Part shown: piece after piece, positions 36,701 through 48,799 of the stretch
Layout: every line of letters begins with the position of its first letter
Position numbering within the stretch: position 1 is the first letter of the stretch
Assembly: GCA_019916065.1 (NCBI GenBank)
Contig: CM034239.1
Span: 49,117,812-49,181,811, forward strand
Reading direction: 5' to 3'
DNA from: Vitellaria paradoxa
Lineage: Eukaryota; Streptophyta; Magnoliopsida; Ericales; Sapotaceae
DNA length: 64,000 bases
Notes under the pieces: model-generated
Database searches by the model: none
What the model was told of the DNA's origin: nothing
What the model saw: the letters and a program-made list of their open reading frames with translations, nothing else
Translations under genes and position numbers: made by a program

Positions 36701-36882
36701 TGATTTTAATGTGTTTGCTTGAGTTTTATTTTTTATTTTATTTTCTTTAAAAAAAATAAAAAATATTAAAAATAGGCCGGGTCGGGATTGCGTGACCCTT
36801 GACCCGACACGCAACCCCGATCTGACTCGACCTGAAGATTGATTGGGGCGGTAGGGACGGGTAGACCCGATTTACATCCCTA
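33727..36882 (+). mobile_element. hAT-superfamily DNA transposon, full-length but inactive
   Basis: The ends are TAGAGATGTAAATGGATCG and, at the right, the complement of TAGGGATGTAAATCGGGTC. A perfect 8-bp duplication AATACATA lies at 33719-33726 and 36883-36890, the hAT hallmark. Just inside both ends are GC-rich blocks rich in CCCG/CGGG. The interior holds a transposase pseudogene. A TATA-like TATAAATACCC lies at 34063-34073. Confidence 0.93.
34362..36400 (+). pseudogene. hAT transposase pseudogene (BED finger and hATC dimerisation region)
   Basis: An ATG at 34362 begins MDPQDTNFFDLEGEESISF. After a frame change, a BED-type zinc finger follows (KCVICGDL, then HLKRHLTRRHQQ; about 34580-34680), then fragments of the catalytic region. 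Near 36210-36380 comes the hATC block FPILSALARDIFAFLVSTVA, SEQAFSSSGRVIS and LMCLRD. Several in-frame stops and shifts (for example near 34796, 35070, 35625 and 36380) disable it. Transposase fragments of this kind are common in plants. Confidence 0.88.
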
Positions 36883-37076
36883 AATACATACAACCTCAAC
36901 TGTGTAAGATAAAACACTAGACAAAGATTAGGATTCTTTGGTCATTTATCTTAAAACAACCACCATGTCGATGCATTTCCCCAACTTCCTGCAAGGAGAA
37001 GAATTGTTCCCCAAAAAAACCCCCACAATTTTCTTCCCACCATTATCATGATTGAACGATTGTCCTTAGCATCCCT

Positions 37077-40000
37077 CTACACATGATAGGCAATGCCCAC
37101 TTCAATGAGTGAGGTATGTAGAACACGGAGTGCACTTGCCGGTCCCCTACTATTTCGTCTCAGAAAACTGTACACAACGTTGATCGCAAACTTCTTCATA
37201 ATTGGTGATGCTTCAGTCGCCACAACACTAGTATTGCCCACCATGTAAGCCACGCCAGCTTCCCTTGCCTCTATCAGTTCCTGCACTTCCTCGCTCAATC
37301 CCGAGCTTTTTGAAACCATTCTTCTTCTTCCAGCACTAACACTAGCCTTATTCTCAGCTGCAGTTCTCTTTTTGAAGTCCTTGCTCGTGAAAATCTCTTT
37401 GCAAGAATTCTTCCACCTTTTCAACCAACTGGGTCTCGAGATTGTAGTTGTCTCTCACGTCTTTGTCTCCATACCTGATCACAGCAACGTAGCCATATAA
37501 TTCAGCAATTAAAAAAGAATAAGTTTTTTCTAGGATTTTTGTCTTTATGTACCTGACAATACACCAAAGAGCTCTCAAGTTGGGGGGACCAATCCGCCCA
37601 ACAAGAATATGATCAGAAACTTTTACTTTGGGGACCATCAGAGATTCAAGAGTCACAAAGATGAGAGAATCTGGTGGAAGGCAGGGAAATTTGTTATGAA
37701 ATGTGCAAACATTGGTGGCACTGTGGCTGCAAGACTCGAGTAAATTAAGGCAATTCCAGGGACCCTGACGATACCCAAGCTTGGGCCAAGACTGAGAAGC
37801 CCCTCCAATGATACTTTGTTCCTCGAAGTTCCCTATTGCCAGGCATACATTAGAGATGAGATTACTAAAGAGAAGATAAGGGGAATCCACCCACCATTGT
37901 CTACTTTGGCAAGGCACGCAGAGAAATAAAGCACCTCCATGGATCCAAATATCACCACAAACATTGTTGCAATAAGGACATTTTGCTTCCAAACTGTACT
38001 AATTATGAGAAACATCAAGCAAGTCGTGACAAACATTACTGTGGTCACAGCAAGACCTGTATATGAACATAAAAGCTTGATAAGAAGCTCAACACTGGGG
38101 GAGAGAGAAGGAAAGGGAGAGAGACAGAGAAACAAACCGTATGCATTTCCAATAACTTCAGTTTCTCTAAAGCCAATCACAACTAAAAGACACAATACCA
38201 TCAAAATCCAGTTCACCTCAGGTATGTAAATCTGTCCATGTATTTGGCCTGATGTGTGTATTATTTTCACACGCGGGAAGCACCTCAGTCCCCTGCACTG
38301 ACTTATAATTGAAAATGTAGCTGATATAATAGCTGGACTCCCCACTACAGTTGCAAGTGTTGCAATAATAAGTACTGGCCAAAAAATGCCATCTGCAAGG
38401 TAAAAATAAGAAAACAATGTGAGATTGTGCCCAAAAATTCTAACAGCTACTGGGAAACTACAGGGATGCGAGAAAACAAATTAAATATCAAACAAAGATG
38501 GAAAAATGTACAAAAATTTACCCACTTGATGGTTTATGAATATGACATTGAGTTTGTTCACGATGACAACAATTCCAAAAATTATAGCTGCACTACTGCT
38601 GGCGTCATCAACAACCTATGTCTCACCTGGAATGGCCTTGTAGAAACTACTCTGGAGATCCATTCTGTTTTTAGAGAGGTTAGCAGCTTCGCCCATGTAT
38701 GCCAGGACTAAGCATAGGTAAACAACTAGCATGAATGCAATCTGTCAGTTGAAGAAACACAAATATCAACATAAATCTATAAACATAAAAATATTTAACA
38801 TAGAGCAAACATTATGCAAGTAAATCAAGAAACAAAGAGAAGGGTGGAAGAGCAACCCTTATTTGTTTGGCCAAGGGAAATTAATTAAAAGAAAAAGTGA
38901 ATTTACAACTAGCTGTATAGTATGTTTTCTAACGCACTTCATTACACTTAAAAAAAATGTGAAAAATTTTTGAAGAGAAAAAGAATCACCCTAACAGAGG
39001 CTTTGGAGAAATGACCAAGATCGGCAAACATAGCTTCTGCACCTGACAGAACCAGCAATAAATTGAGTTTCCTTTTAGATAGAGAGGGGGGGAAAAAAAG
39101 AAAAGAAAGAACTTAATTGTAATCATTCAAGATCACAATTTATTTTTCTAGCAACTAACCTGTAATGCAAAGGACAACGCCCCCAGAGAACTCCATGCAT
39201 CTTTTCCAGCTTGCTTGAAGAAGGCATATGCATAATATGGGGATAATGCATAAACTACATGGGGGTTCCAATGAACTAAGTTGTAAATTCCTACTCCACC
39301 TATACAAAGGAGCCAGGATATCAAGATGGGAGCGAAAAGGAAGCCAACTCTATGTGTTCCGTAGTGCTGAAGAGCAAAAAGGCCCACCAAGATGACGCAA
39401 GCAATGAGCACAATATAATCTGGCACATAAAATTTAAAAGAGAACTGTTCACAAGAATTCATTCAAGGGAGAAAAAGGTACTTGAATCTATCCACTCTCA
39501 AGCATTAATTCTAGGCATAGGACCTTTTATTTGCCATGAACAAGGGTTCTAAAACAATGACGCTTCAACAAAAATTTATGCTTTCCTGCATTCTAAGGGC
39601 CACTTCACTGCAACCCTATATCAATTTTAGTTTTCTGTTTGATCGTCGACAATCAAAAGAATTGATAAATAAGCAGGCGTTTGCCAACTGAACTTACTTT
39701 CATGTAAATTTGTGGACTTGATACTAATTCCGGTGACAGCAGAGAGGACCGGCAAACAAAATAAAGGGAACAAAGTCAACAATTTCACTTAAATGGTGCA
39801 ATGATTAGAAAAATACTTGTTTGCATGATTCTTTAACTATAGATCACTTCTTGTTCTTTGTGATGAAATTATAAATCGTACCAGACATTGTTGGGGTCAG
39901 GATTCCATCACCAATAACCATGCTAGTCCCAAGAAGAACAACAAACAGCAAGAAAATGCGAGAACTCTGATGCTTCTCAAAGTCCTTTATGAGTAAGCTG

Positions 40001-40449
40001 ATTCTGGTCTCATTGGTAGAAATTCCACTGTTGTACGGAGATAAACGGTTATGTGCACCATGGGAAGTGCTCAAAAGGCCTGCCTTTAATTGCCGGCATA
40101 GTAGTGAATACAAAGCAAATGTTCCTCCTGTAAAAATAATGCTTTGTTGCAATCAGATCAAATACCAGTAGAAGTTTATAGAATGAACAATATCACTTAT
40201 GTCACTGTGAGCACCTTCACCATTGTCATGATCAGCTGCTAATACAAGTATAATGTATTTGCATAGAGGGATCATGATCAAAGTCCAGAAAACCAGAGAA
40301 AGTTCCCCAAAAATCTCAATGTCTTCTTTGTAAGGGTGCAAACTTCCAGAGAAAACGCTTTTATAGACATAAATAGGAGACGTACTGAGGTCCCCATAAA
40401 CAACCCCAAAGCTCTGGTAATCCAGACAAAGAGTCCTCATAGAAAATTT
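37077..40449 (-). pseudogene. KUP/HAK/KT potassium transporter, degraded
   Basis: Minus-strand exons in order: 40449-40215, 40127-39882, 39748-39698, 39419-39160, 39042-38990, 38741-38627, 38392-38138, 38056-37553, 37474-37077. Together they cover nearly the whole family: [13 protein letters not shown], the NGEGGTFALYSLLCR junction, [61 protein letters not shown] and the C-terminal EAREAGVAYMVGNTSV. Members move K+ with about 12 membrane spans. Disabling changes: GG instead of AG acceptor before 39748; a one-base loss in the C-run 39180-39184; a TAG at 37835-37833 with a short deletion after it; a two-base gain at 37674-37678; and a one-base gain in the T-run 37369-37373. The usual N-terminal start exon was not found. 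Some homopolymer changes could be assembly errors, but the stop and splice change argue for a pseudogene. Confidence 0.88.
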
Positions 40450-42250
40450 CTACCAAAAGGAAAAAGGAAATTGTTAGGCTCTTCGTGATTAAAGTCAGAA
40501 GAAAAATAGAACACCTCGGGGTTCTAGAAGCTGGTTCAAAATTTCTTGACAGTTGATGTAAAGCTCTTGTGGTCTTTTGAAACAAATCATTCAAAAGTTG
40601 TTTGTTGTGAAACAAAGTATGTGATTTAAGGTTACTACGTCCTAATATTTTTCAAAAGAAGGAGACAACTAGTTAACGAAATGAGGTCCAATATAGTCTA
40701 TTAAACGGATCGGCAGTGTTGTGGGGATTTTCTCTCCGCAAAGGGTATAGTCTGTCTTGCTCTTTGAAAGTGTCCATGCACATCATTAGCTTTGGGCCCC
40801 ACCTCTACGGTGGTATGGATTCATTTCAAGTGAAATCCCTTCCTTTTTCCATTGAACCCTGACCCCTCTTATAGGAAGAGTATCTCAACTCCTACTCTTT
40901 AGTGACTCCTCCTCAACTCCCCTGTGCATTTCACTTAGGCCGCATTTGTTTGCCGGACTCAAGCATGGGATTGGACAATGTTGTCTGTGAGTCCCACAAA
41001 AGTGGGGTTTGATTTGCATATTTGTTGCTGAATATAATATCCATTTCAGATATACAATTCGCTGAATGGGCGGATTAAAAATCTGGGAGGGGGTGTGGTA
41101 TTACCATACCTCCAGATTTGTTTTCCGTCAAAATCTAAAAGTTCAAAATTATTTTCTATCGCATCTCATGTTAAATCACATCTTTTATCCTACTTTATAT
41201 CCCACCAACCAAACTCCAAAAAAATAATCCCACACAAAAAATTAATCCTATATTATATACAATCCCATATATTATCCTATGGTATTACTTATGCTTCATC
41301 GTCCAGTCCTTCAAAACAAACATGACCTTAAAATAAATATGTGAGGGAATGCACCAAAAGAGGTGGGGGCTAGCGCCTACCGTAAGACGGTACCTGGAGA
41401 GAAGAGGTACCAAGAAAAAATTTTTAGAAATAACATAAAAAAAATATGAAAAATAGGTTGGTAGAATTCAGATGAAAAGGCTTAAGAAATTAACAATCTA
41501 CTCGGATGCAACAGGCCAAAGGGTCATTAAAAACTAAATAATAGAAGAACTTAAGAACACCATATGAATAACAAATGATGCTCCAAGACAAGGAATAACA
41601 AACCAATACTGGCAGAGATATCAAATAGAAAACTAAACGGAAGTCACACACACACACAGAGACTGAGTTAAACATTATGCAGTGAAGAATGGAAATTTTG
41701 AAAATGAAAAAATAAATAAATTAAAAATAGTCTGTGATATAGATATGTGACAGATAAATATACACAGAAAGGCGTCTGAAACAATGCAACAGAGAATTAC
41801 AAATACAAATAGACTGATCAGTCGATTCGTGGAAGGGGGAGATTCATGGTCCATGCCATTGAACTCCAAATCAAATCTATGGGTTCTTTCAAAATGATTA
41901 TCAGACCCCCTCCTCTACACAAAGATACTATCAAACTGAGATACCCGGGCTATGATATTATCCTGCGGTAAGACTAGACTTTCTGTTTTCTCTGACTCCA
42001 ATAAACTTCCAAGAAGATACGATTGCTTGAAGGAAGCTACTGTTGATGATTCCTAGTATTCTCTTTTTAACCATGAAAAGATCTGCAACGTTGACAAGAG
42101 ATGTTTGATATCTTGAACAGAGAGAGAGGCAGTTCAAATAGAAACAAGAGGTGGTGGCATTTGTCAAACGTTAACGAATGGATGACACTGCTCCAAGATT
42201 TTCAAAGCGGCAGCGGCAGCGTAAACAGAAAGAAAGAACTTATTGCAGAC
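40450..42250. other. Upstream region of the transporter relic
   Basis: The exon ending at 40449 is preceded on the minus strand by a good acceptor (CCTTTTGGTAG), so a 5' exon should lie to the right. The minus-strand ATG at 41869 (MEFNGMDHESPPSTNRL) is a possible start exon but lacks a firm donor. A MITE lies at 40938-41327. Otherwise no feature is seen. Confidence 0.4.
40938..41327. mobile_element. Tourist-like MITE, ~390 bp
   Basis: The left end GGCCGCATTTGTTTGCCGGACT and the right end ...AGTCCTTCAAAACAAACATGACC are imperfect inverted repeats of about 22 bp. TTA flanks both sides (40935-40937, 41328-41330), the PIF/Harbinger-type target duplication. No coding potential. Confidence 0.65.
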
Positions 42251-43150
42251 AAAAGTTACTAAAAAAAAATTACTGAAAATTATTAAAAATTATTATTTGT
42301 TTCACCAAATACAACAAATATTATAATTAATAACTTTTGATAATAATATAAAAATTATCAAAAATTGTGCCTCCCTTAATACCTTTTGCTTTCGGATAAG
42401 ATATAAATAAATATAATAAAGTAAGGGTGAGTATATCCCCAAAAAAAAAAAAAGAAAGAAAGAAAGAAAGATTAAGGAAAGCAAGCAAATTTCGGTGGGC
42501 TAAGGCTTTCCTTAGGCCTCTGACCTTCCAATCCGTTGAACAATTTCGGAGAATTAAGCTAACGCAAAATGAGTTGATATGATCGTCGTGATAGTAGAAT
42601 GGAATTTCCCAGCTTTCTGGATCAAGTACTTAATTAGAAACCTTAGTATATGCAACCCATAAAAATAAAACGAGTTAATTAGGAGCATAGGCACACCCTT
42701 TTTACCCTGTTACTCTCTCTCTCTCTTCCTATTTTGTACTTTTCTATTAGTTTAGTTTTTTTTTTTTCTTAAGGGGAAAAAAAATAAGGGATCATTTCCT
42801 TCCTTCCTGCAAACTGAGTTACAAAAATTAACATGCAAATTTACTAATAGAAGAGCGATTATAAAGTTGAAAGTATTTGAGTAATAGAAAATATGCGACA
42901 CAATTTAAAAAAAAAGGCACTGATTATTAGTATGTATGTTTTGTATTCTGTTAATTATATACAGATTAGGAATTATTTTTTTTGTAGTATTTAAATTAGG
43001 AGTGGAGTCCTAGATTTACTAGTACAGTATTTTTTTTTTTAAATATATGTATGTATATCATAATTGTATTAATGAAACTAGGATTTCTACAATTTGTTTA
43101 CAGATAAAAACTTGTCGAGATTACTTTTAGTTCAGGCTTCCATTGTATAT
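42251..43150. other. AT-rich intergenic sequence
   Basis: No gene is seen. It contains a short GAAA repeat (42452-42468), a CT-run (42714-42725) and poly(T) tracts at 42750-42762 and 43031-43040. Confidence 0.5.
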
Positions 43151-43446
43151 CTGATAGTACCCATCTTCTGGGGTCGGGGAAAAAACCTGCAGCCGCTATC
43201 CATGGGTGCGCATTGGGTGAAACTCGTCCCGTGGTCGTAGCTGGTAAAGAACCACAAGGAGTTAAACCAGCCTAGGCAAGTCCTGACTGACCGGCTCAAC
43301 TGAGAAAACTGTTAGATGGCCCTCCATAATTAGAGGAAGGACTGTCCCGAAGAGGAGTTGAACCTATGATCTATTGGTCTCAGTCTCTTCAACTCGCCAT
43401 CCGAACCAACTCAACTACCCCTTACGGGGCTGATAGTACCCATCTT
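43151..43446 (-). mobile_element. tRNA-derived SINE-like element with perfect 17-bp TSD
   Basis: CTGATAGTACCCATCTT occurs at 43151-43167 and 43430-43446, enclosing a 262-bp body. On the minus strand the body starts GCCCCGTAAGGGG and carries A-box-like TAGTTGAGTTGG and B-box-like GGTTCAACTCC. A pol III-derived head is therefore likely. The 3' end has no clear poly(A), unlike the SINE at 7731, so it belongs to another family. Confidence 0.75.
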
Positions 43447-45523
43447 GACCCATAGCAAATCCACATTCGCTGCCCACTATGCTAAATGATGATTTACTAA
43501 TTTTTTAAAATGTTCTTATCTTTTGTTTTTTCTATTTGTGTTTAGTGTTAGGTTGATATTAAATCTTATTGTATGTACCTCATATAACCCAAGCTCATCA
43601 GTCTCAAGACTTGGGCCCAAACTCAGCCTTATTGCACCACTCAAGTATTAAATTTTGGGTTAGTTTGGTGCAATATAAAATGTTAAAAAATTTTTAAAAT
43701 TTTTTAAAAATTATTTATTTTTATTTTACTACACAAATTACAAATTTAAAAATTATCTTAAATTATTTTATTTAATTTCACTTTCTGTCACTCTAAAAAT
43801 ACTTTTTTTTTTATCTAAATCAAGCCTATCACATCAAAAATATATATTATTTTTCATTAAAAATTTGGAACTTACCGTTACAGGTTCATGTCTAGGCCCA
43901 GCAGACTAATTTTGTTTTTTTTTTTTTTTTTTTTTTCCGAAGCTTAGCCAGCTAGCCTTATATGCTTGTTAAATATATCCAAAATGTGGGAGGTGCCAAG
44001 CCCTTTAACCTATCGTCAGCTCCACAATTAAGGGTGCCTTTGATGCACCAAAAATTTTTTAAAATTTCTATACATTTTTATATATTCCTACATTCTTAAA
44101 GTTTAAAAAAAAATCATTATCTTTCAAAAAAAAGTCAAATACTATAATTTAGTTAATCAAATAGTAAAAATTTTTTCATCATTCTTACCGTAGATTCCCA
44201 ACCTACTAAATGATACCCACTTTGACTATTTTTTGTGGGATCATAGAAACTGTTCTAATAAATTGTAGAAACCATTCTAACGGATTCGCGTGGATCCAAA
44301 TGATTTCTACAATCTGTTTAGACAGATTGTTGGCTGCCCAAAATTTTATTTATCTCTAAAAAACACGGTTTTAACTGTACGTTCCAAATACAAAAAGTTT
44401 TTTCAAATCATATTTTATCTTACTTTTTATCACTCTAAACACACCCAAAGATGTTATCCCATTCGATTAGGTTTAGCACAGTAATTTTTTTTTTCCATTT
44501 AGTACAAAAAAAAAAATTTTTGACAACAGTGGGATATACTCCGCTGCCAGGGCAGGGTGCAGAAGATGTGAACACCTACCAATAATCTCCAATTTTTTTC
44601 TAATTTTTTCTATTTTTTTTTCAATAATAATTCTCAACTTGCACCAGCTTTAATTTTTTTCAATTGTTATCATTTTTTTTTTTACTTTTTTAAAAACACA
44701 CTCAAATGTCTAATAATCTAAATTTTGTTTACTTTTTACTTTTATTTTTTATATTTATTAAAATTTAGTACTCCAAACAAAAATATTATCGAACTTTTCA
44801 GAAAAGTTCATAAATTTACCTTTAAAAAATTTGAAAACAGTACCATAGCTCACAAGTGCAAATTACATTTGAAAATTTTGAAAATATTTCCGTACATATC
44901 ACATTAATTAGTTTGAGAACACAGAAAACTAATTTTTTGTCATTGGCTATTAGTTATTTATTAAAAAGTTAATTTTTTTTATTTGGGAAAGAAATAGCTA
45001 CCTTTTTAATTTTTATTAAATTTGACATTTTTATTTTTTATGATTAAAAAAATAAATTTGATCATTTAAAAAAATTAAAAAATAAATAGCCAAAGAGTGA
45101 AAAACTGGGTACAGAGTACAGCCTAAGAAGACGAGTATCTAGTTGAGTTACTTGTTTTCTTTTTTTTCCAGTAACGGTCTCCCCCATTTCCAAGGGAAAA
45201 AAGAACCATGGGCCAGCTCAACCCATTTATTTTTGGAAGTTCTACCACCAACGAAATAGTCACTGGAGGTTTGGTGAGCTGCTTTTGTTGTCGAGGTCCG
45301 AGCTAGCTAGGGAGACTGGTTCCTGTGGTTTGATCAGCAAAAGGTGATGCCTTCATAAGAGTTATTTTATTGCATTAAAATGTTGTCTATATATGTCAGC
45401 TCGATTTTATTTATAAAATTTGAAATAAAAAAAATCTGTACAATAAAAAAGATATTAATGAATATTTATTTTTAAAATGATAAGTCTTTATGTAAATATC
45501 AACCTTAATTATTCTCAATGAAG
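43447..45523. other. AT-rich intergenic sequence with transposon debris
   Basis: No gene is seen. A poly(T) tract lies at 43915-43937. The stretch at 44028-44345 begins AAGGGTGCCTTTGATGC and may be another decayed MITE, but clear inverted ends were not found. Short frames (44290-44484, 44725-44907) have no recognisable features. Confidence 0.5.
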
Positions 45524-45540
45524 GAAGCTATTGTGTTGGC

Positions 45541-46171
45541 TAGGGATGTCAAATATACCCGTATCCGGTGGGTATCCGTTTCACCCGCCCTATTCGGGAA
45601 GGGTATGGGGATATTAATAGCGGGGACGGGGACGGAGACGGGTATGGAGATTTCAATTGTTACCCGCACGGGTACGGGGACGGGGACGGGTATGATAGTC
45701 CCCACCCCGCCCCGTACCCGTTTAAATATTTATTTGTTAATTTTGTTGGCATGATGATTCCTTTAGAAGTCCCACATCGGTTTCTCACAAAGAAGTGAAG
45801 GTGTTGTGAGGTTATAAATAAAGACCACTTCATCTTTGGTTAAGTGCATCAGTCAAAGTCAAATATTATATATATATTTTTAAATTTTATTTAATATATA
45901 TATAATATATTTTTTTATTTAATATATATAATATTTATAATAATTTTAAATATTTATTTTATACATATAATATATAATTTGTAATAGTTAATATACTTGG
46001 CAGGTAAACGGGGACGGGGATGGGGAATTCATTATTTTGTGGGGACGGGTATGGGAAAAATTTTTTTCCCTGAAACGGGGATGGGGATGGGGACGAGTAA
46101 GGGTATTGCTAAACAGGGACGGGGACGGGGAAGGTCATACTCGCCCCATACCCGCCCCGTTGACATCCCTA
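45541..46171. mobile_element. Non-autonomous hAT element, 631 bp, inserted in the LTR
   Basis: Perfect 12-bp terminal inverted repeats TAGGGATGTCAA/TTGACATCCCTA bound the element. An 8-bp duplication GTGTTGGC flanks it at 45533-45540 and 46172-46179. Just inside both ends are GC-rich tracts of GGGGACGGGTAY-type repeats. The middle is AT-rich and carries a fragment containing GAAGTCCCACATCGG and TTATAAATAAAG, which looks like part of another LTR. No transposase. The TAGGGATGT ends resemble those of the hAT at 33727, so a related autonomous hAT may have mobilised it. Confidence 0.92.
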
Positions 46172-46802
46172 GTGTTGGCTTCCCAAATCCCACATCGGGA
46201 GAGGGAACAAAAAATAGGAGGCTTAGCTCCTATAAAAAAGGCATTTCCCCATATTTGTTAAATGTACCAAGAACACAATTAAAAACTTGTATTACCAAAG
46301 TGTAGGTGTAATTGGGTTTTTGGATTGCGTGAGTAGAATAGAGTTTTACAATTTTGTCCGTGCAAAAATTGTAATAGTTTAATATTGAGTTGAGTATATT
46401 ATCCTTTTTTTGGGATCGTGGATGTAGGTCTATTGAGGGACTGAACCACATTAAAAATTCTTGTGTTGAGTGCTCTAAATTTTTTCTTTTCTTTATTTGT
46501 GTGTGCGCTTCCGTTGCGGGTTTTACAAGTGCTTGTAGGCCCAACAAGTGGTATCAGAGCTGAAGGTTCCAGCTTGGGAGAAGGAAAAGAAAAAATGAGC
46601 AATGGTTGTCACATCAACAACAATTTTGAAAGAGGTTAGTCTTGCCTAATTTTGACGTTTTGGTTCTGAGGTTAGTTTTCTCAAGTTAAGCTTCGATTGT
46701 GGTATTTGCTACATTGTTGACTATTGGTGTTGGTGAATTCCTTTACTACATTATGAGTTGCTAGTTGTTGGTTGCTTTGGTATGTATTATTGAAGTGTTT
46801 AA

Positions 46803-48120
46803 TTGGAAATGATATTAAGCACCATGTCTACACTAAAGTTTGAAGTTCCTTTATTCGATGGAAAGAGCAATTTTACATTGTGGCAGAGTATAATTCAAGA
46901 CTACCTAGTACAACAGGGTATTGATATTGCATTAGAGGATACAAAACCAAATGAGATGAAGGATAATGATTGGAAAACTGTTCAAAGGAAGACTGTCAGA
47001 CAATTCAGTTGGCACTTGCATCGCAGATTAAATACACGGTGTTGAATGAAACGTCACCGAAAGTGTTGTGGGACAAGTTGGAGAGCGTGTTCGCTTCAAA
47101 GTCCATGGCAAGTTGTCTTTGCATGAAATTGGATTTGTACTCATTGAGAATGGATGAAGGAGGTAATATTCATGACCACATCAATATTTTTAATCAGCTA
47201 GCATGTCAGTTGTTGAACACAGGAAAGAAGGTTGAAGACGAAGAACAGGCATTGCTCTTGTTACATTCATTACCCAGGTCATACAAACCGTTGGTTCAGT
47301 CGATGTTAATTGGGAAGAGAACTCTGACACTAAATGAGGTGATTACAGTTTTGAAGGAGAATGACAAGATAATGAGAAATGGAGACAATCTTGGAGAAAA
47401 TCAATTGCTAATTGTAGAGAGTTCTGAGCGAGGGAGGAGTCAGAAGAAGAAAGTTGACCATCATGATAGATCGAAATCTCAACTGAGAGATATAAGTAAT
47501 GTTGAGTGCTATTATTGTGGAGCAAATGGACATATACAAAAAAGTTGTCCAAAGTTCAAGGAAGACTTAACGGGTTTGAAACAACTGCAAGAGAAGATGA
47601 AGGTTAGTGATTCCTCCATCAATGTGGTTAATGAATCTGGTGATTTTTTGTTGAACACTATGGATGATGGTTATGCTGAAAATTATTTTGCTTGGGTGTT
47701 GGATTCTGCTTCTGACTTTCATATATGCAGAGATAGAGCTATGTTTGACACTTTGTGCACTGATGGAGATTTTGGTTACATTAATGTGGGTAATAAATTG
47801 AAGCAGAAGATTGAAGGTATTGGAAGAGTCTGCCTAAAACTCCACAATGGTGTTGTCAAAAATATTCCCAATGTGAAATATGTATCTACTGTTGGAGCGA
47901 ATATACTTTCTTTGGGTGAGATGGCTTCACATGGATACAAGTATGTGAGTATTGGGAACCAGTGTAAGGTATACAGAGGTGGCAGCTTGATAATGCAAGG
48001 GAGGAAGAAGGGAAAGAATATTTATTATTTGAATGATCATTCAATGAAGAGTCAGAAAGCAGAGAAGAGTCAGAAAATCAAGAAAAGAATGCATTTTTCT
48101 GACACTGTTGAAGTATATGG
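46803..48120 (+). pseudogene. Retrotransposon gag, zinc knuckle and altered protease
   Basis: The first frame (from the ATG at about 46809) reads MILSTMSTLKFEVPLFDGKS and NFTLWQSIIQDYLVQQGI, the copia gag N-terminus. A one-base shift near 46970 moves to the frame carrying TIQLALASQIKY, a CCHC knuckle (CYYCGANGHIQKSCP, about 47508-47552) and a protease-like motif VLDSASDFHIC near 47698, where the usual DSGA is altered. A gag-pre-integrase-like KNIYYLND ends the coding part near 48030. The polyprotein stops before integrase. Confidence 0.87.
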
Positions 48121-48799
48121 GAATTTAGGGAGAGGGAGGATTCGTTGTGTTAGCTCCCCAAATCCCACATTGGGAGAGGGAACAAAAAATGGGGGGCTTG
48201 GCTCCTATAAAAAGGGTCTTTCCCCATAATTGTTAAATGTATTAAGGACACAACTAAAAACCTGTGTTACCAAAGTGTGGGTGTAATTGAGTTTTTGGGT
48301 TGTGTGAGTTGAAGAAGGTTTTACAATTTTGTTCGTGTAAAAATTGTAATAGTTTAATATTGAGTTGACTATATTATCTTTTTTTTTTGGATCGTGGATG
48401 TAGGTCTATTGAGAGACCGAACCACGTTAAAAATACTTGTGTTGAGTGCTCTAAATTTTTTCTTTTCTTTATTTGTGTGTGCGCTTCCGTTACGAGTTTT
48501 ACAAGTACTTTTGGGCCCAACAGAAGCTTCAAAAAATTTTTAAATAACTAGCTAGTATATAATTTTAATAAAAAATTAAAAAAAAACTTTAATTTTTTTT
48601 TTCCAAAACTTCTAGTACAAGTAATTTTTTTAGCTTGGTCTCTCAAATATTAGATAAAAAATTCCTTATTGCTCATTCTAACAATAAAATTTTCAAAAAT
48701 AGATACTTTTTTCATGAGCTGTGTATATATATATATATATGTATGATATGCTGCGACTTTTGATGTAATAAAAAGAGACTTCAGAAGATGTGAGCAAGA

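Larger units (their letters stand above)
45529..48522 (+). mobile_element. Small copia-type LTR retrotransposon, gag plus partial protease only
   Basis: The 5' LTR (45529-46546, about 379 bp once the inserted hAT copy is excluded) and the 3' LTR (48143-48522, 380 bp) end in GGGCCCAACA or GGCCCAACA and are roughly 90% alike by eye, mostly with C/T differences. GAAGC lies at 45524-45528 and 48523-48527, a perfect 5-bp TSD. A primer-binding site TGGTATCAGAGC (initiator Met tRNA) begins 2 bp after the 5' LTR at 46549. A polypurine tract GGGAGAGGGAGGA ends at 48140. Integrase, RT and RNase H are absent, so this is an internal deletion derivative. The LTR divergence implies an old insertion. Confidence 0.9.

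Noticed and set aside
41675..41869. Minus-strand frame MEFNGMDHESPPSTNRL as the transporter's first exon
   Set aside because: Possible, but no convincing donor joins it in frame to 40449; kept only as a remark.
46970..48229. 419-residue frame as a cellular zinc-knuckle gene
   Set aside because: It lies between two LTRs with PBS and polypurine tract, so it is retroelement gag.
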